A DNA stretch of 64,000 nt from Streptomyces sp. NA04227 (GCF_013364195.1 NZ_CP054918.1:3895001-3959000), one strand, 5' to 3'. Shown: positions 16,523 through 25,430, numbered from the stretch's first letter. Translations and numbers: made by a program. The notes: generated by a model not told the origin, from the letters alone.

Positions 16523-18034
16523 ATGTGGCTCGACAATGTGATCCGCCGCGGCCTGGACCGCGACCCCGCCGCGCTCGCCCTGCGCGACACCCGGCGTGAC
16601 GTCGACTGGCGCACCCTGCACCGCGAGATGCGGGCGCTGGCCTGCCGGCTGCGGCACGAGACGCTGCCCGGCAGCCGGGTCCTGGTGCTCAGCGGCAACC
16701 GCGTCGAGGTCCTGGAGACCTATCTCGCCTGCGCCGCCGCGGGCCTGGTCGCCGTGCCCGTCAACCCGGCGCTGACCGACCCCGAGATCGCCGCGATCAT
16801 GGAGTCCGTCGAGCCGTCGGCGGCGATCGCCGAGGAGACGTACGCGGCGCGGCTCGGCGACCTGTACCCCGGCCTGCCCGTCACCGACATCGCGACCCTG
16901 GCCGACCTGCCCGACGAGGACGAGGAGTGCGCGGGCAAGACGGGCAGCGGCCTCGGCGACCCGGTGCTGATCCTGCACACCTCGGCAACGACCGGGCGGG
17001 CCAAGGGAGTTGTGGTCGACCAGCGCTCGCTGGCGACCAACGCCCTGTCCTGGCTCGCCGATGTCCGCCCGGAGCCGGACACCGCGTTCCTCAACGCCGG
17101 GCCGCTCTTCCACGGCAGCGTCGTGATCGCCCTGGACCATCTGGCGGCGGGCGGCACGGTCTGTGTACTGGACCGCTTCACCCCGCAGGGCTGCCTGGCC
17201 GCCCTGGAGCGCTGGGAGGTGGCGCACGCCTTCCTCGTACCGTCCATGGTCCGGCTGCTGCTCCGGACCAGGGGCCTGGCCGACACCGATCTGTCCAAGC
17301 TGCGGCTGCTGCTGCACGGCGCCGCCCCGATGCCCGCCGAACTCGCCGCGGAGGCGAGCGAGCGCCTCGGCGTCGAACTCCAGACCATCTTCGGGATCAC
17401 CGAGGGCGGCGGCCCCGTCCTCACGCTCCGCCCCGGCACCGAGACCGGTGAACCCCCGGTACCCGGAGCCGTCTGCGTCGGTGTGCCGATGCTCGGCGCC
17501 GGGCTGCGCGTCACCGACTCCGAGGGGCGGGAGGTGCCCACCGGCGTCATCGGGGAGATCCAGGTCAGCGGCGACGGCCTGATGCAGACCTACTGGAAGA
17601 ACGCCGAGGCCACCGGTGGGGTCCTGCGCGAGGGCTGGCTCAACACCCACGACCTCGGCTGCGTCGACGCGAACCGCCTGGTCTGGGTCGTCGACCGGCG
17701 CAACGACCTGATCCTGCGGGGCGGGCAGAACGTCTACCCCGCCGAGATCGAGCACGTGCTGCGGCAGTCCCCGAACGTCGCCGACGTCGTGGTGGTCCCG
17801 CTCGCCTCGGACCTGTGGGGCCAGACGCCGGTGGCCTTCGTCCAGCCCACGCCCGAGGGCGAGTTCGACTCCGACGAGCTGCTCCAGCTCTGTATCGACG
17901 GCCTCGCGCCGTACAAGCGCCCCACCCACTTCCTGCCCGTGGAGCGCATCCCGCGCAACCCGGCGGGCAAGGCGCTGCGCACCAGCCTGCGCGAGAGGGC
18001 CCACCAGACGCTCGTCGCCGACAGGGAGCAGTGA
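16523..18034 (+). CDS. AMP-dependent synthetase/ligase (adenylating enzyme 2)
   Basis: 503 residues, acyl-CoA-synthetase-like. Motifs: 'LHTSATTGRAKGVVVDQRSL' (about residue 152, with Ala for the usual Gly in the P-loop), 'GPLFHGS', 'FGITEGGG' (about 290), 'HDLGCVDANRLVWVVDRRNDLILRGGQNVYPAEIE' (about 375-410, complete hinge and A8) and 'NPAGKALRTSL', with the catalytic Lys near 480. It activates a carboxylic acid for transfer to CoA or to the preceding ACP 2. It starts one base after the ACP 2 stop, and the diiron gene begins 2 bases after its own stop. Confidence 0.88.
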   Translation: MWLDNVIRRGLDRDPAALALRDTRRDVDWRTLHREMRALACRLRHETLPGSRVLVLSGNRVEVLETYLACAAAGLVAVPVNPALTDPEIAAIMESVEPSAAIAEETYAARLGDLYPGLPVTDIATLADLPDEDEECAGKTGSGLGDPVLILHTSATTGRAKGVVVDQRSLATNALSWLADVRPEPDTAFLNAGPLFHGSVVIALDHLAAGGTVCVLDRFTPQGCLAALERWEVAHAFLVPSMVRLLLRTRGLADTDLSKLRLLLHGAAPMPAELAAEASERLGVELQTIFGITEGGGPVLTLRPGTETGEPPVPGAVCVGVPMLGAGLRVTDSEGREVPTGVIGEIQVSGDGLMQTYWKNAEATGGVLREGWLNTHDLGCVDANRLVWVVDRRNDLILRGGQNVYPAEIEHVLRQSPNVADVVVVPLASDLWGQTPVAFVQPTPEGEFDSDELLQLCIDGLAPYKRPTHFLPVERIPRNPAGKALRTSLRERAHQTLVADREQ

Positions 18035-18036
18035 GC

Positions 18037-19173
18037 ATGACCACCACCGACTACACCCGCCCCGAGGTCCTCACCGACCTCGCCGGCCAGTGGGCCGTCC
18101 CGATGCGGGGCAACGCCGTCATCCAGTGGGACTACGACCAGCGCAACGACAAGCTCGTCCGGCTGTACAAGCAGGGCAAGCAGCGCCAGTGGGACATGGA
18201 CGAGCGGCTCGACTGGGACCACGAGACCGACCCCGAGGACCCGCTCGGCCTGCCCGACGAGTTCATCTCCATCGCCGGATCCACGCTGTGGGACCGGCTG
18301 CCGGAGAGCGAGCGCAGCGTCGTGCGCCGCCACAGCAGCGGCTGGCTGTACTCGCAGTTCCTGCACTCCGAGCAGGCCGCGCTGATCGCCGTCGGCAAGA
18401 TCCTGCTCACCGTCGAGGACCTCGACTCCAAGATGTACGCGGCCACCCAGCTCATGGACGAGGCCCGGCACGTGGAGGGCTTCAACCGCTTCCTGCACAC
18501 CAAGATCGGCCTCAGGTACGGGCTCTCCCCGTCGATCGCCGCCATGTTCGAGCAGGCGATGCGCGAACCGCGCTGGGACTTCGGCGTGCTGGCCGCGCAC
18601 ATCCTCGTCGAGAACATGGGCCTGGCCACCTTCGGCGTGCACCGCGACCGGCTGAAGGACCCGCTGGCACGGGCGTTCAGCGCGTACGTGGCCCGCGACG
18701 AGGCCCGGCACGTGGCCTTCGGACGGCTGCTGCTGCGCGCGTACTACCCGCAGCTGTCCGCGGCGGAGCTCAAGGACCGCGAGGACTTCGTGGTCGAGGG
18801 CTGCTGGGCGCTGCGCGACCGGTACGTCGACGACGAGATCTGGAACACCCTGGGCTACGGCGAGGAGGCCATCAAGGCGTCCCGGCGCTCGCCCGCCAAG
18901 CGGGAGTTCCGGCGTCTGGTCTTCATGCGGATCGTGCCCGGCCTGAAGGAGATCGGGATGTTCGGGCCGCGGGTGCAGGAGGCGCTGGCCAAGATGGGCG
19001 TCCTTGGCTTCCAGGAGGTCGACGAGGAGGCGCTGCGCGCGCTGGACGACAAGGCGGCCGTGGACGCCCTGACCCAGCACGAGATGGAGCTGCGCCGCCG
19101 CGACATCGGACAGGTCGTCGACCTCGGCCGCGCCGCCGCCGAGTCCGGCGACGCGACGCCCACCACCCCCTGA
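18037..19173 (+). CDS. Ferritin-like diiron oxygenase/desaturase-type enzyme
   Basis: 378 residues. A complete two-iron ligand set is visible in a ferritin-like bundle: Glu112 ('FLHSEQAAL'), Glu142-x-x-His145 ('MDEARHVEGF'), Glu192 ('ILVENMG') and Glu222-x-x-His225 ('RDEARHVAFG'). This fits acyl-ACP desaturases, R2-like oxidases and arylamine N-oxygenases such as AurF. The additional His ligand of AurF four residues before the last Glu is not present (Val here), so desaturation or hydroxylation of a carrier-bound chain is at least as likely as N-oxygenation. Last gene of the tightly packed operon; a hairpin follows at 19236. Confidence 0.82.
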   Translation: MTTTDYTRPEVLTDLAGQWAVPMRGNAVIQWDYDQRNDKLVRLYKQGKQRQWDMDERLDWDHETDPEDPLGLPDEFISIAGSTLWDRLPESERSVVRRHSSGWLYSQFLHSEQAALIAVGKILLTVEDLDSKMYAATQLMDEARHVEGFNRFLHTKIGLRYGLSPSIAAMFEQAMREPRWDFGVLAAHILVENMGLATFGVHRDRLKDPLARAFSAYVARDEARHVAFGRLLLRAYYPQLSAAELKDREDFVVEGCWALRDRYVDDEIWNTLGYGEEAIKASRRSPAKREFRRLVFMRIVPGLKEIGMFGPRVQEALAKMGVLGFQEVDEEALRALDDKAAVDALTQHEMELRRRDIGQVVDLGRAAAESGDATPTTP

Positions 19174-19235
19174 ACCGGGCCGCCGCCGCGGGGGCGGCAT
19201 CCCCCGGCTCCCGCCGCGGCGGCGGCCCCTGTGCG

Positions 19236-19261
19236 CCGGTCCGCACGAGGGTGCGGACCGG
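19236..19261 (+). terminator. Hairpin after the diiron gene
   Basis: An 11-bp perfect GC-rich stem (19236-19246 with 19251-19261) and a 4-base loop, 62 bases after the diiron stop. It has no U-run, so it may be only an attenuator or processing structure. Confidence 0.5.
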
Positions 19262-19292
19262 CCCTCGTACCGCGCGGGCCGTGCGCACCTGC

Positions 19293-19332
19293 TGCCGCAT
19301 TCCTGCCGCATCTTGGCCGCACTTCTGCCGCA
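19293..19332 (+). repeat. Four heptamer direct repeats with 11-bp period (SARP-operator-like)
   Basis: TGCCGCA-type heptamers start at 19293, 19304, 19315 (GGCCGCA) and 19326, each separated by exactly 4 bases. This layout is the classic binding pattern of SARP regulators. The last copy ends only 26 bases before the thioesterase ATG, closer than usual for a SARP-driven promoter, and no SARP gene lies in the window. Confidence 0.5.
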
Positions 19333-19357
19333 TTTCCGCCCATGGGGAGAGACACGC

Positions 19358-19897
19358 ATGCTTGAAACCACCCAGCCACCTGCTCGTGCGACCAGGCTGC
19401 GCGGGATCGCACCGGCCGGAGCCGACACCAGTGGCCGCCGGGTGCTGGCCGGTCTGGCCGACGGCACGATCCCCGGGCCGCCCGCGGCCCGCACCCTCAC
19501 CCTGCCGCCCGCGACCTCGTGGCTGCCGGGCCTTATCACCTGCGAGACCACGTTCGAACAGGAGCTGACGCTCACTCCCGGAGTCGTCTTCGGCGGCTGG
19601 CTCGCCTGCCTGGTCGACCACTTCGCGGGCCTGGTGATGCTCTCCGCGATCCCGGACCCCTCCGGCTTCCTGACCGCCGGGCTCTCGGTCGAGTACCACG
19701 CCCCACTGGTGCCCGGACCCGTCACCATCGAGACGGAGCTGACCAGTTGCACCACCCGGCGTGCCGTGGCCGAGGTCCGCTTCGTCCAGTACGGGACCCA
19801 CGCCTGCACCGGAACCGTGGAGCAGATCATCCACCGCAGGACACCTGGCGCCGAGCGTGCGCAGGCCCTCCTGGGGGCGGGTGAGCCGCGTGCGTGA
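19358..19897 (+). CDS. Hotdog-fold thioesterase (PaaI-like)
   Basis: 179 residues from ATG 19358 with GGGGAGAG eight bases upstream. The hotdog core is 'LTPGVVFGGWLACLVDHFAGLVML', where the Gly-Gly turn and the Asp in the central helix match PaaI-type thioesterases, followed by 'LSVEYHAPLVPGPVTIETEL'. It should hydrolyse acyl-CoA or acyl-ACP thioesters, either to release the product or to clear misloaded carriers. It overlaps the acyl-CoA dehydrogenase start by 17 bases, so the two are coupled. Confidence 0.82.
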   Translation: MLETTQPPARATRLRGIAPAGADTSGRRVLAGLADGTIPGPPAARTLTLPPATSWLPGLITCETTFEQELTLTPGVVFGGWLACLVDHFAGLVMLSAIPDPSGFLTAGLSVEYHAPLVPGPVTIETELTSCTTRRAVAEVRFVQYGTHACTGTVEQIIHRRTPGAERAQALLGAGEPRA

Positions 19898-21032
19898 CAG
19901 CGAACTCGACCAGGAACACCGGGACTTCCAGGCCATGGTGCGCGATTTCGTCGCGCGCGAGATCGTGCCGCGCCACCCCGCCTGGGAGCGCGCCGGACTG
20001 GTCGACCGCGATGTGTGGCGCACCGCGGGCAAGCTCGGCCTGCTCGGCATCGACGTACCCGAGGAGTACGGCGGCGCGGGCGTGCGCGACTTTCGCTACC
20101 AGGTCCTGATCAGCGAGGAGATCATGCGCGTCGGGGCGACGGGCATCGGCTTCGCGCTGCACAACGACGTGGTCGCGCCCTACCTCCTCGACCTCGCCAC
20201 CGAGGAGCAGAAGCGGCGCTGGCTGCCGGGGTTCTGCTCCGGCGAGCTGATCACCGCCATCGCGATGACCGAGCCGGAGGCGGGCAGCGACCTCCAGGCC
20301 ATCCGTACCACCGCGTTCCGCGACGGCGACGACTACGTACTCAAGGGCGCCAAGACGTTCATCACCAACGGCGTCCACGCCGACCTGGTCCTGGTGGTGG
20401 CCAGGACCCAGCCGGGGCAGGGCGCGCGCGGTCTGAGCCTGCTCGTGGTCGAGCGCGGGATGCCCGGCTTCACCCGGGGCCGCAAGCTGGAGAAGATCGG
20501 CATGGCCGCGCAGGACACCGCCGAGCTGTTCTTCGACGACGTCCGGGTCCCGGCCGCCAATCTGCTCGGCAGGCCGGGTCGCGCCTTCCTGCACCTCGCG
20601 GCCAACCTCCCGCAGGAACGCCTGGGCATCGCCGCCTACGCGGTGGCCGCCGCCGAGACCGCCTTCGCCCAGACCCTGGACTACTGCAAAACCCGCACCG
20701 CCTTCGGCCGGAAGATCGGCGCGTTCCAGCACGTCCGCTTCGAACTGGCCGAGATGGCAACGGAGTTGGACGTGGCCCGCACCTACGTCGACCGGGCCGT
20801 CGCCGAGCACAACGCGGGGCGCCTGGACGCCGTCGCCGCCGCCAAGGCCAAGTGGTGGGCCACCGACGTACAGCGCAGGGTGCTCGACCGCTGCGTCCAA
20901 CTGCACGGCGGCTACGGCTTCATGCGCGAGACCCCGGTGGCCAAGGCCTTCGTCGACAACCGCGTGCACCCCATCTACGGCGGTACGAACGAGATCATGA
21001 AGGAGATCATCGGTCGCGACCTCGGCGTCTGA
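19881..21032 (+). CDS. Acyl-CoA (acyl-ACP) dehydrogenase, LCAD-like
   Basis: 383 residues from GTG 19881 (GTG 19890 also possible). FAD and substrate motifs: 'IAMTEPEAGSDLQAIRT', 'KTFITNG', 'CVQLHGGYGF' and the terminal 'HPIYGGTNEIMKEIIGRDLG'. The Glu of the common IYEGT motif is replaced by Gly. That is as in long-chain acyl-CoA dehydrogenase, where the base instead sits in the segment seen here as 'LPQERLGIA' (about residue 246). It should introduce an alpha-beta double bond into an acyl thioester. Its place with the FAAL and ACPs suggests it desaturates the loaded chain. Confidence 0.9.
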   Translation: MSRVRDSELDQEHRDFQAMVRDFVAREIVPRHPAWERAGLVDRDVWRTAGKLGLLGIDVPEEYGGAGVRDFRYQVLISEEIMRVGATGIGFALHNDVVAPYLLDLATEEQKRRWLPGFCSGELITAIAMTEPEAGSDLQAIRTTAFRDGDDYVLKGAKTFITNGVHADLVLVVARTQPGQGARGLSLLVVERGMPGFTRGRKLEKIGMAAQDTAELFFDDVRVPAANLLGRPGRAFLHLAANLPQERLGIAAYAVAAAETAFAQTLDYCKTRTAFGRKIGAFQHVRFELAEMATELDVARTYVDRAVAEHNAGRLDAVAAAKAKWWATDVQRRVLDRCVQLHGGYGFMRETPVAKAFVDNRVHPIYGGTNEIMKEIIGRDLGV

Positions 21033-21194
21033 CCGCCCGGCGCCCTGCCCGGCGCCGCCTCATGGTGCCCCGCCGTCCGCTCCCCGTCGGACCCCGGCCG
21101 CCCCGCACCTCCTCACATCCGGCACGTCCTCACCTTCGGCGCCCGGCTCTCCCCGCGAGCTACGCGCCCCCCTTCTCAGCGAAACGGATACCCA

Positions 21195-23606
21195 GTGAGC
21201 GAAAGGCAGCCCGAAGTCAGCGTCATCGGCGTCCTCAGTACCGGCGACCCGACGCAGGAGGACCCCATCACGACGGCAACCACACACCGGTGGACGACCC
21301 CGGTCGGCCTGCGGGTGGCGCGCCACACCGAGCCGCTGACGATGCGGCGCGCCGAGGCCGAACTGGCCCTGGTGGAAGACACCTTGGACAAGCGGCGGGG
21401 GCTGCTCCTCTCGGGCCGCTGCGACCAGCCCGGCCGCTACCGGCCGCACGACCTCGGTCACACGGACCCGCCCGTCGAACTGACCGCCGACGCGCACGGC
21501 GTACGCGTGCGCGCGCTGAACGAGCGCGGCCGCGTCCTGCTGCCCGCGCTCGCCGCCGCCCTGGTCCCGGGCGGGGCGGTGTGGGACGAGGCCGCGGGCA
21601 TCGTCACGGTCGGCCTCGGCGCCGCGCACCCCGGCGAGCGGCCGGTCAGCGAGGAGAAGCGCACCCGCCGGCCCTCCGTCTTCTCCCTGCTGCGCACCCT
21701 CGTCGGCGCCCTGGCCGGACCGCGCGGCGATCTCTGGGGCCTGTACGGGGCGTTCGGCTACGACCTCGCCTTCGGCTTCGACCCCGTACCGCTGCACCAG
21801 GACCGCGATCCGCACGACCGCACCCTCGTACTGCACCTGCCGGACCGCATCCTGCACCTCGACCGGCAGCGCGGCACCGCCGCCCTGCACAGCTACGAGT
21901 TCTCCTACGCCGGACACCTCACCGCGGGCCTGCCGCGCAGGACCCCTCCGGCGCCGTGCGCGCCCCCGGCCGAACCGAAGTCCCGCCGCGACCACCCGCC
22001 GGGCGCGTACGCCGAACTCGTCCGCCGCGCCAAGGAGCGCTTCCGCACCGGCGACCTGTTCGAGGTGGTGCCCGGCCAGAGCTTCCGCCGCCCCGTCGGC
22101 GCCCCGCCGTCGGAGATCTTCCGCAGGCTGCGCACCCGCAACCCGGCGCCGTACGGCCTGCTGATGAACCTCGCCGAGGGCGAGCACCTGGTGGGGGCCT
22201 CGCCGGAGATGTTCGTCCGCGTCGATCCGAAGGCGCGCACGGTCGAGTCCTGCCCGATCAGCGGCACCATCGCCCGCGGCCGCGACCCGCTGGAGGACGC
22301 CGAGCAGATCCGCACCCTGCTCGGCTCCGCCAAGGAGGAGTCCGAACTGACGATGTGCACGGACGTGGACCGCAACGACAAGGCCCGGGTGTGCGTGCCC
22401 GGCTCGGTCGAGGTCCTGGCCCGCCGTCAGATAGAGCCGTACTCGCGCCTCATCCACACCGTCGACCACGTACGCGGCCGCCTGCGCCCCGACCGGGACG
22501 CCCTCGACGCGTTCCTCACCCACATGTGGGCGGTCACCGTCACCGGCGCTCCCAAACGGGCCGCCATCGCCTTCGTCGAGGAGCACGAGCGCAGCCCGCG
22601 CCGCTGGTACGGCGGCGCGGTCGGCCGGATCGGCTTCGACGGCGCCCTGGAGACCGCGCTCACCCTGCGCACCGTCCAGATCCGCGACGGCGTCGCCACG
22701 GTACGGGCGGGCGCGACGCTGCTGTTCGACTCCGACCCGCGGGCGGAGGAGGCCGAGACCGAACTGAAGGCGTCCGCCTTGCTCGACGCGGTGGAGAACG
22801 CCGGGGGCGGAGGTGTCGGCGGTGGCGATGGTGACGGTGGTGTCGGCGGTGACGGGGGTGACTCCGCCGGGGCCGGGCGCGAGGGCCCGGCGCGGGGCGC
22901 GCGAGGTGGTGCGGGGCGCCGTGCGGGACACGGTGGCGGGCTCCGCGCGGGCGACGGCGCCGCGGAGTCCGGCCGTCCCCCACGGGTACTGCTCGTGGAC
23001 CACCAGGACTCCTTCGTCCACATGCTCGCCGACTATCTGCGCCAGGCGGGCGCCGAGGTGGTCACCTACCGCGCGGGCTTCCCGCCCGCGCTCCTCGACG
23101 ACGAGAACCCCGATCTGCTCGTCCTCTCACCGGGGCCCGGCCGCCCGTCCGACTTCGGCCTGTCCGGCGTCCTGGACACGGCACTGCTGCACGGGCTGCC
23201 GGTGTTCGGCGTCTGCCTCGGACTCCAGGGCATCGTGGAGTACTTCGGCGGCACCCTCGGCACCCTCCCGCTCCCCGTGCACGGCAAACCCTCACCCGTC
23301 GAGGTGGTCGACGGCGGCGGCACGGTCTTCCGCGGCCTGCCCGCCCGCTTCCGCGCCGGGCGCTACCACTCCCTGTACGCCGACCCGCGGACCCTGCCCG
23401 CCGACCTGAAGGTGACGGCCCGCACCGCCGACGGCACGGTCATGGGCATCGAACACCGCACCCTGCCGGTCGCGGCCGTCCAGTTCCACCCCGAGTCGAT
23501 CATGACGGCGGCGGACGGCGCGGGCCACCGCCTGATCGCCAACGCCGTCGCGGGCCTCGGGCGGCCCGTACCGGCCGGGGTCGCGACTGCGGGCGGGACC
23601 CGGTGA
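21195..23606 (+). CDS. Fused anthranilate synthase TrpE-TrpG type (or ADIC synthase)
   Basis: 803 residues. Residues 1 to about 535 are a TrpE-type chorismate-binding domain ('SCPISGTIARGRDPLEDAEQIRTLL', 'MCTDVDRNDKARVC', 'YSRLIHTVDHVRGRLRP', 'HMWAVTVTGAPK'). A Gly-rich linker of about 60 residues follows. The C-terminal domain is a glutamine amidotransferase with Cys in 'VFGVCLGLQG' and 'QFHPESIM'. This fused form resembles rhizobial TrpE(G). It converts chorismate and glutamine to anthranilate, or stops at 2-amino-2-deoxyisochorismate if the lyase step is lost. GTG 21195 has a weak ribosome-binding site. A strong AGGAGG precedes an in-frame ATC near 21268, an oddity that may mark the true start region. 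With the DAHP synthase it would feed an aromatic precursor to the cluster. Confidence 0.9.
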   Translation: MSERQPEVSVIGVLSTGDPTQEDPITTATTHRWTTPVGLRVARHTEPLTMRRAEAELALVEDTLDKRRGLLLSGRCDQPGRYRPHDLGHTDPPVELTADAHGVRVRALNERGRVLLPALAAALVPGGAVWDEAAGIVTVGLGAAHPGERPVSEEKRTRRPSVFSLLRTLVGALAGPRGDLWGLYGAFGYDLAFGFDPVPLHQDRDPHDRTLVLHLPDRILHLDRQRGTAALHSYEFSYAGHLTAGLPRRTPPAPCAPPAEPKSRRDHPPGAYAELVRRAKERFRTGDLFEVVPGQSFRRPVGAPPSEIFRRLRTRNPAPYGLLMNLAEGEHLVGASPEMFVRVDPKARTVESCPISGTIARGRDPLEDAEQIRTLLGSAKEESELTMCTDVDRNDKARVCVPGSVEVLARRQIEPYSRLIHTVDHVRGRLRPDRDALDAFLTHMWAVTVTGAPKRAAIAFVEEHERSPRRWYGGAVGRIGFDGALETALTLRTVQIRDGVATVRAGATLLFDSDPRAEEAETELKASALLDAVENAGGGGVGGGDGDGGVGGDGGDSAGAGREGPARGARGGAGRRAGHGGGLRAGDGAAESGRPPRVLLVDHQDSFVHMLADYLRQAGAEVVTYRAGFPPALLDDENPDLLVLSPGPGRPSDFGLSGVLDTALLHGLPVFGVCLGLQGIVEYFGGTLGTLPLPVHGKPSPVEVVDGGGTVFRGLPARFRAGRYHSLYADPRTLPADLKVTARTADGTVMGIEHRTLPVAAVQFHPESIMTAADGAGHRLIANAVAGLGRPVPAGVATAGGTR

Positions 23607-23704
23607 GCGGGAGGGACGCGGAGGCAGTGGCGGACGCGGGGCCCAACTTCCTTGCGGAGGGCGGGAGATACGAGAAACGCAGGCAGTACGAGGAAGAGGG
23701 GGCC

Positions 23705-25258
23705 ATGGTGACGCCGGAGGAGCGGGACGAGAAGGCGGCGCAGGAGAAGCCGGCGCAGGAGAAGCCGGACGAGAAAGCACGGCCCACGCGACCGGAACCC
23801 GGCGACGAATGGGGGCACCCCGACCCCGAGGACCGAACCGCCCGCGCCATCCCCCGCTCGCCCTTCGTGCGCAACGCACGCCTGGCCTCCCTCCCGCTCG
23901 GCTTCGTCGGCCGCAGCGCGCTGCACCTCGGGCGCCGCCTGTTCGGCGAGCCCGCCGACCTGCTCGCGGGCGAACTCCAGCGCCGTACCAGCCAGCACCT
24001 GTTCCGGGTGCTCGGCGAACTCAAGGGCGGCGCGATGAAGTTCGGGCAGATGCTGTCCGTCTTCGAGGCCGCGCTGCCGCCGGAGGTCATCGGCCCCTAC
24101 CGGGCGGCCCTGACCCTGCTCCAGGAGGCAGCCCCCGCCCTTCCGGCGGAACAGGTGCACGCCGTACTGGAGGAGGAGCTGGGTCCGCGGTGGCGCGAAC
24201 GGTTCAGCACGTTCGACGACACCCCGGCCGCGGCCGCCTCCATCGGCCAGGTCCACCGGGCTGTATGGGAGGACGGCCGCCCGGTGGCGGTGAAGATCCA
24301 GTACCCCGGCGCCGGGGAGGCCCTGCTCGGCGACTACGCCCAACTCGGGCGCCTGATAAGGCTGTTCTCGGTGGTCACCCCGGGCCTGGACGTGGAACCC
24401 ATGCTGCGGGAACTGCGCGAGCGGGTCGCCGACGAGCTCGACTACCGCCTCGAGGCCGCGGCCCAGCAGGCCTTCGCGGACGCCTACCGGGGCGACAAGG
24501 AGATCCTGGTCCCGGACGTACTGGCCTTCACGGAACGCGTGCTCGTCAGCGAGTGGATGGAGGGCACGCCGCTCGCCGCCGTCATCCGGGAGGGCTCGCA
24601 GGCCGAGCGCGACGACGCCGGTCTCAAGTACGCCCGCTTCCTGTTCTCCGGCCCCGAGCGGGCGGGAAGGCTGCACGCCGACCCGCACCCCGGCAACTTC
24701 CGGCTGCTCGACGACGGCCGCCTGGGCGTCATCGACTTCGGCGCCGTCAAGCGTCTGCCGGACGGCTTCCCCCCAGCGCTCGGCACGCTGATCCGGCTGG
24801 CCCAGGACGGCGCCTGGCGGCCCGCCCAGGAACTCCTCGTCGCGGAGGGCATCATCACGCCGGGGGCACCCCTGGACCACGCGGCGCTCGGCTCGTTCCT
24901 GCTGCCCTTCGCCACACCCTCGGCCGAGGAGACGTACCGCTTCACCCGCGAATGGCTCCGCGAAGAGGTCGTGCAGGCCATCGACCTGCGCGAGGGCGGA
25001 CTGCTGCGCCGCTTCAACCTGCCGCCGTCGTACGTCCTGGTCAACCGTGTGGTCGGCGCGGCCACCGCGGTGCTCTGCCAGCTCGAATGCGAGATCCCGT
25101 TCCGGGCGGAGGCGGCACGCTGGCTGCCGGGGTTCGCGACGGAGCCGGAGGAACGACAGGAATCCCAAGAACCGCAGGAACCGCAAGAACCGCAGGAACC
25201 GCAGGAACCACAGGAATCAGAGGAACCAGAGCAATCCTTCCCGGATGCCACGGAGTAA
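23705..25258 (+). CDS. ABC1/AarF/UbiB-family kinase-like protein
   Basis: 517 residues from ATG 23705 (GAGGAAGAGGGG upstream). A GTG at 23603, overlapping the TrpE-TrpG stop, would add 34 residues. After a charged, disordered N-terminus come the family motifs: 'ELKGGAMKFGQMLSV' (the KxGQ signature), 'AAAASIGQVHRAVW' (Ala-rich nucleotide loop), 'VAVKIQYPG' (Lys), 'LHADPHPGNF' (catalytic segment) and 'VIDFGAVKRL' (metal-binding DFG). These atypical kinases act in isoprenoid/quinone lipid metabolism. The C-terminus has about six Gln-Glu-Pro repeats encoded by a 9-bp minisatellite at about 25165-25220. It is a common streptomycete chromosomal gene, so it probably lies outside the cluster. Confidence 0.9.
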   Translation: MVTPEERDEKAAQEKPAQEKPDEKARPTRPEPGDEWGHPDPEDRTARAIPRSPFVRNARLASLPLGFVGRSALHLGRRLFGEPADLLAGELQRRTSQHLFRVLGELKGGAMKFGQMLSVFEAALPPEVIGPYRAALTLLQEAAPALPAEQVHAVLEEELGPRWRERFSTFDDTPAAAASIGQVHRAVWEDGRPVAVKIQYPGAGEALLGDYAQLGRLIRLFSVVTPGLDVEPMLRELRERVADELDYRLEAAAQQAFADAYRGDKEILVPDVLAFTERVLVSEWMEGTPLAAVIREGSQAERDDAGLKYARFLFSGPERAGRLHADPHPGNFRLLDDGRLGVIDFGAVKRLPDGFPPALGTLIRLAQDGAWRPAQELLVAEGIITPGAPLDHAALGSFLLPFATPSAEETYRFTREWLREEVVQAIDLREGGLLRRFNLPPSYVLVNRVVGAATAVLCQLECEIPFRAEAARWLPGFATEPEERQESQEPQEPQEPQEPQEPQESEEPEQSFPDATE

Positions 25259-25430
25259 CCCTCCGTGGCTGAGCGCTAACCCAAGATTCTCCGGCCCGCC
25301 GCGCACCGGCCCCGGAAAGGATCCACCACGGGAACAAGAACCGCCGCACACCCCGTGAACGGCAGGTCACGAGCCCTTTTTGTCAGGGCCGCCGGGCCGG
25401 CGGAGGGCCGGAGGGAAAAGAGACGGCAAA

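Noticed and set aside
18037..19173. AurF-type arylamine N-oxygenase as a firm assignment
   Set aside because: The two-iron ligands fit, but the extra His of AurF is missing and desaturase-like families share the same pattern, so only the diiron class is claimed.
5575..23606. Phenazine, enediyne or ansamycin precursor pathway based on the DAHP synthase and TrpE-TrpG genes
   Set aside because: No isochorismatase, PhzF/PhzG, AHBA genes, PKS or enediyne core are present in the window.
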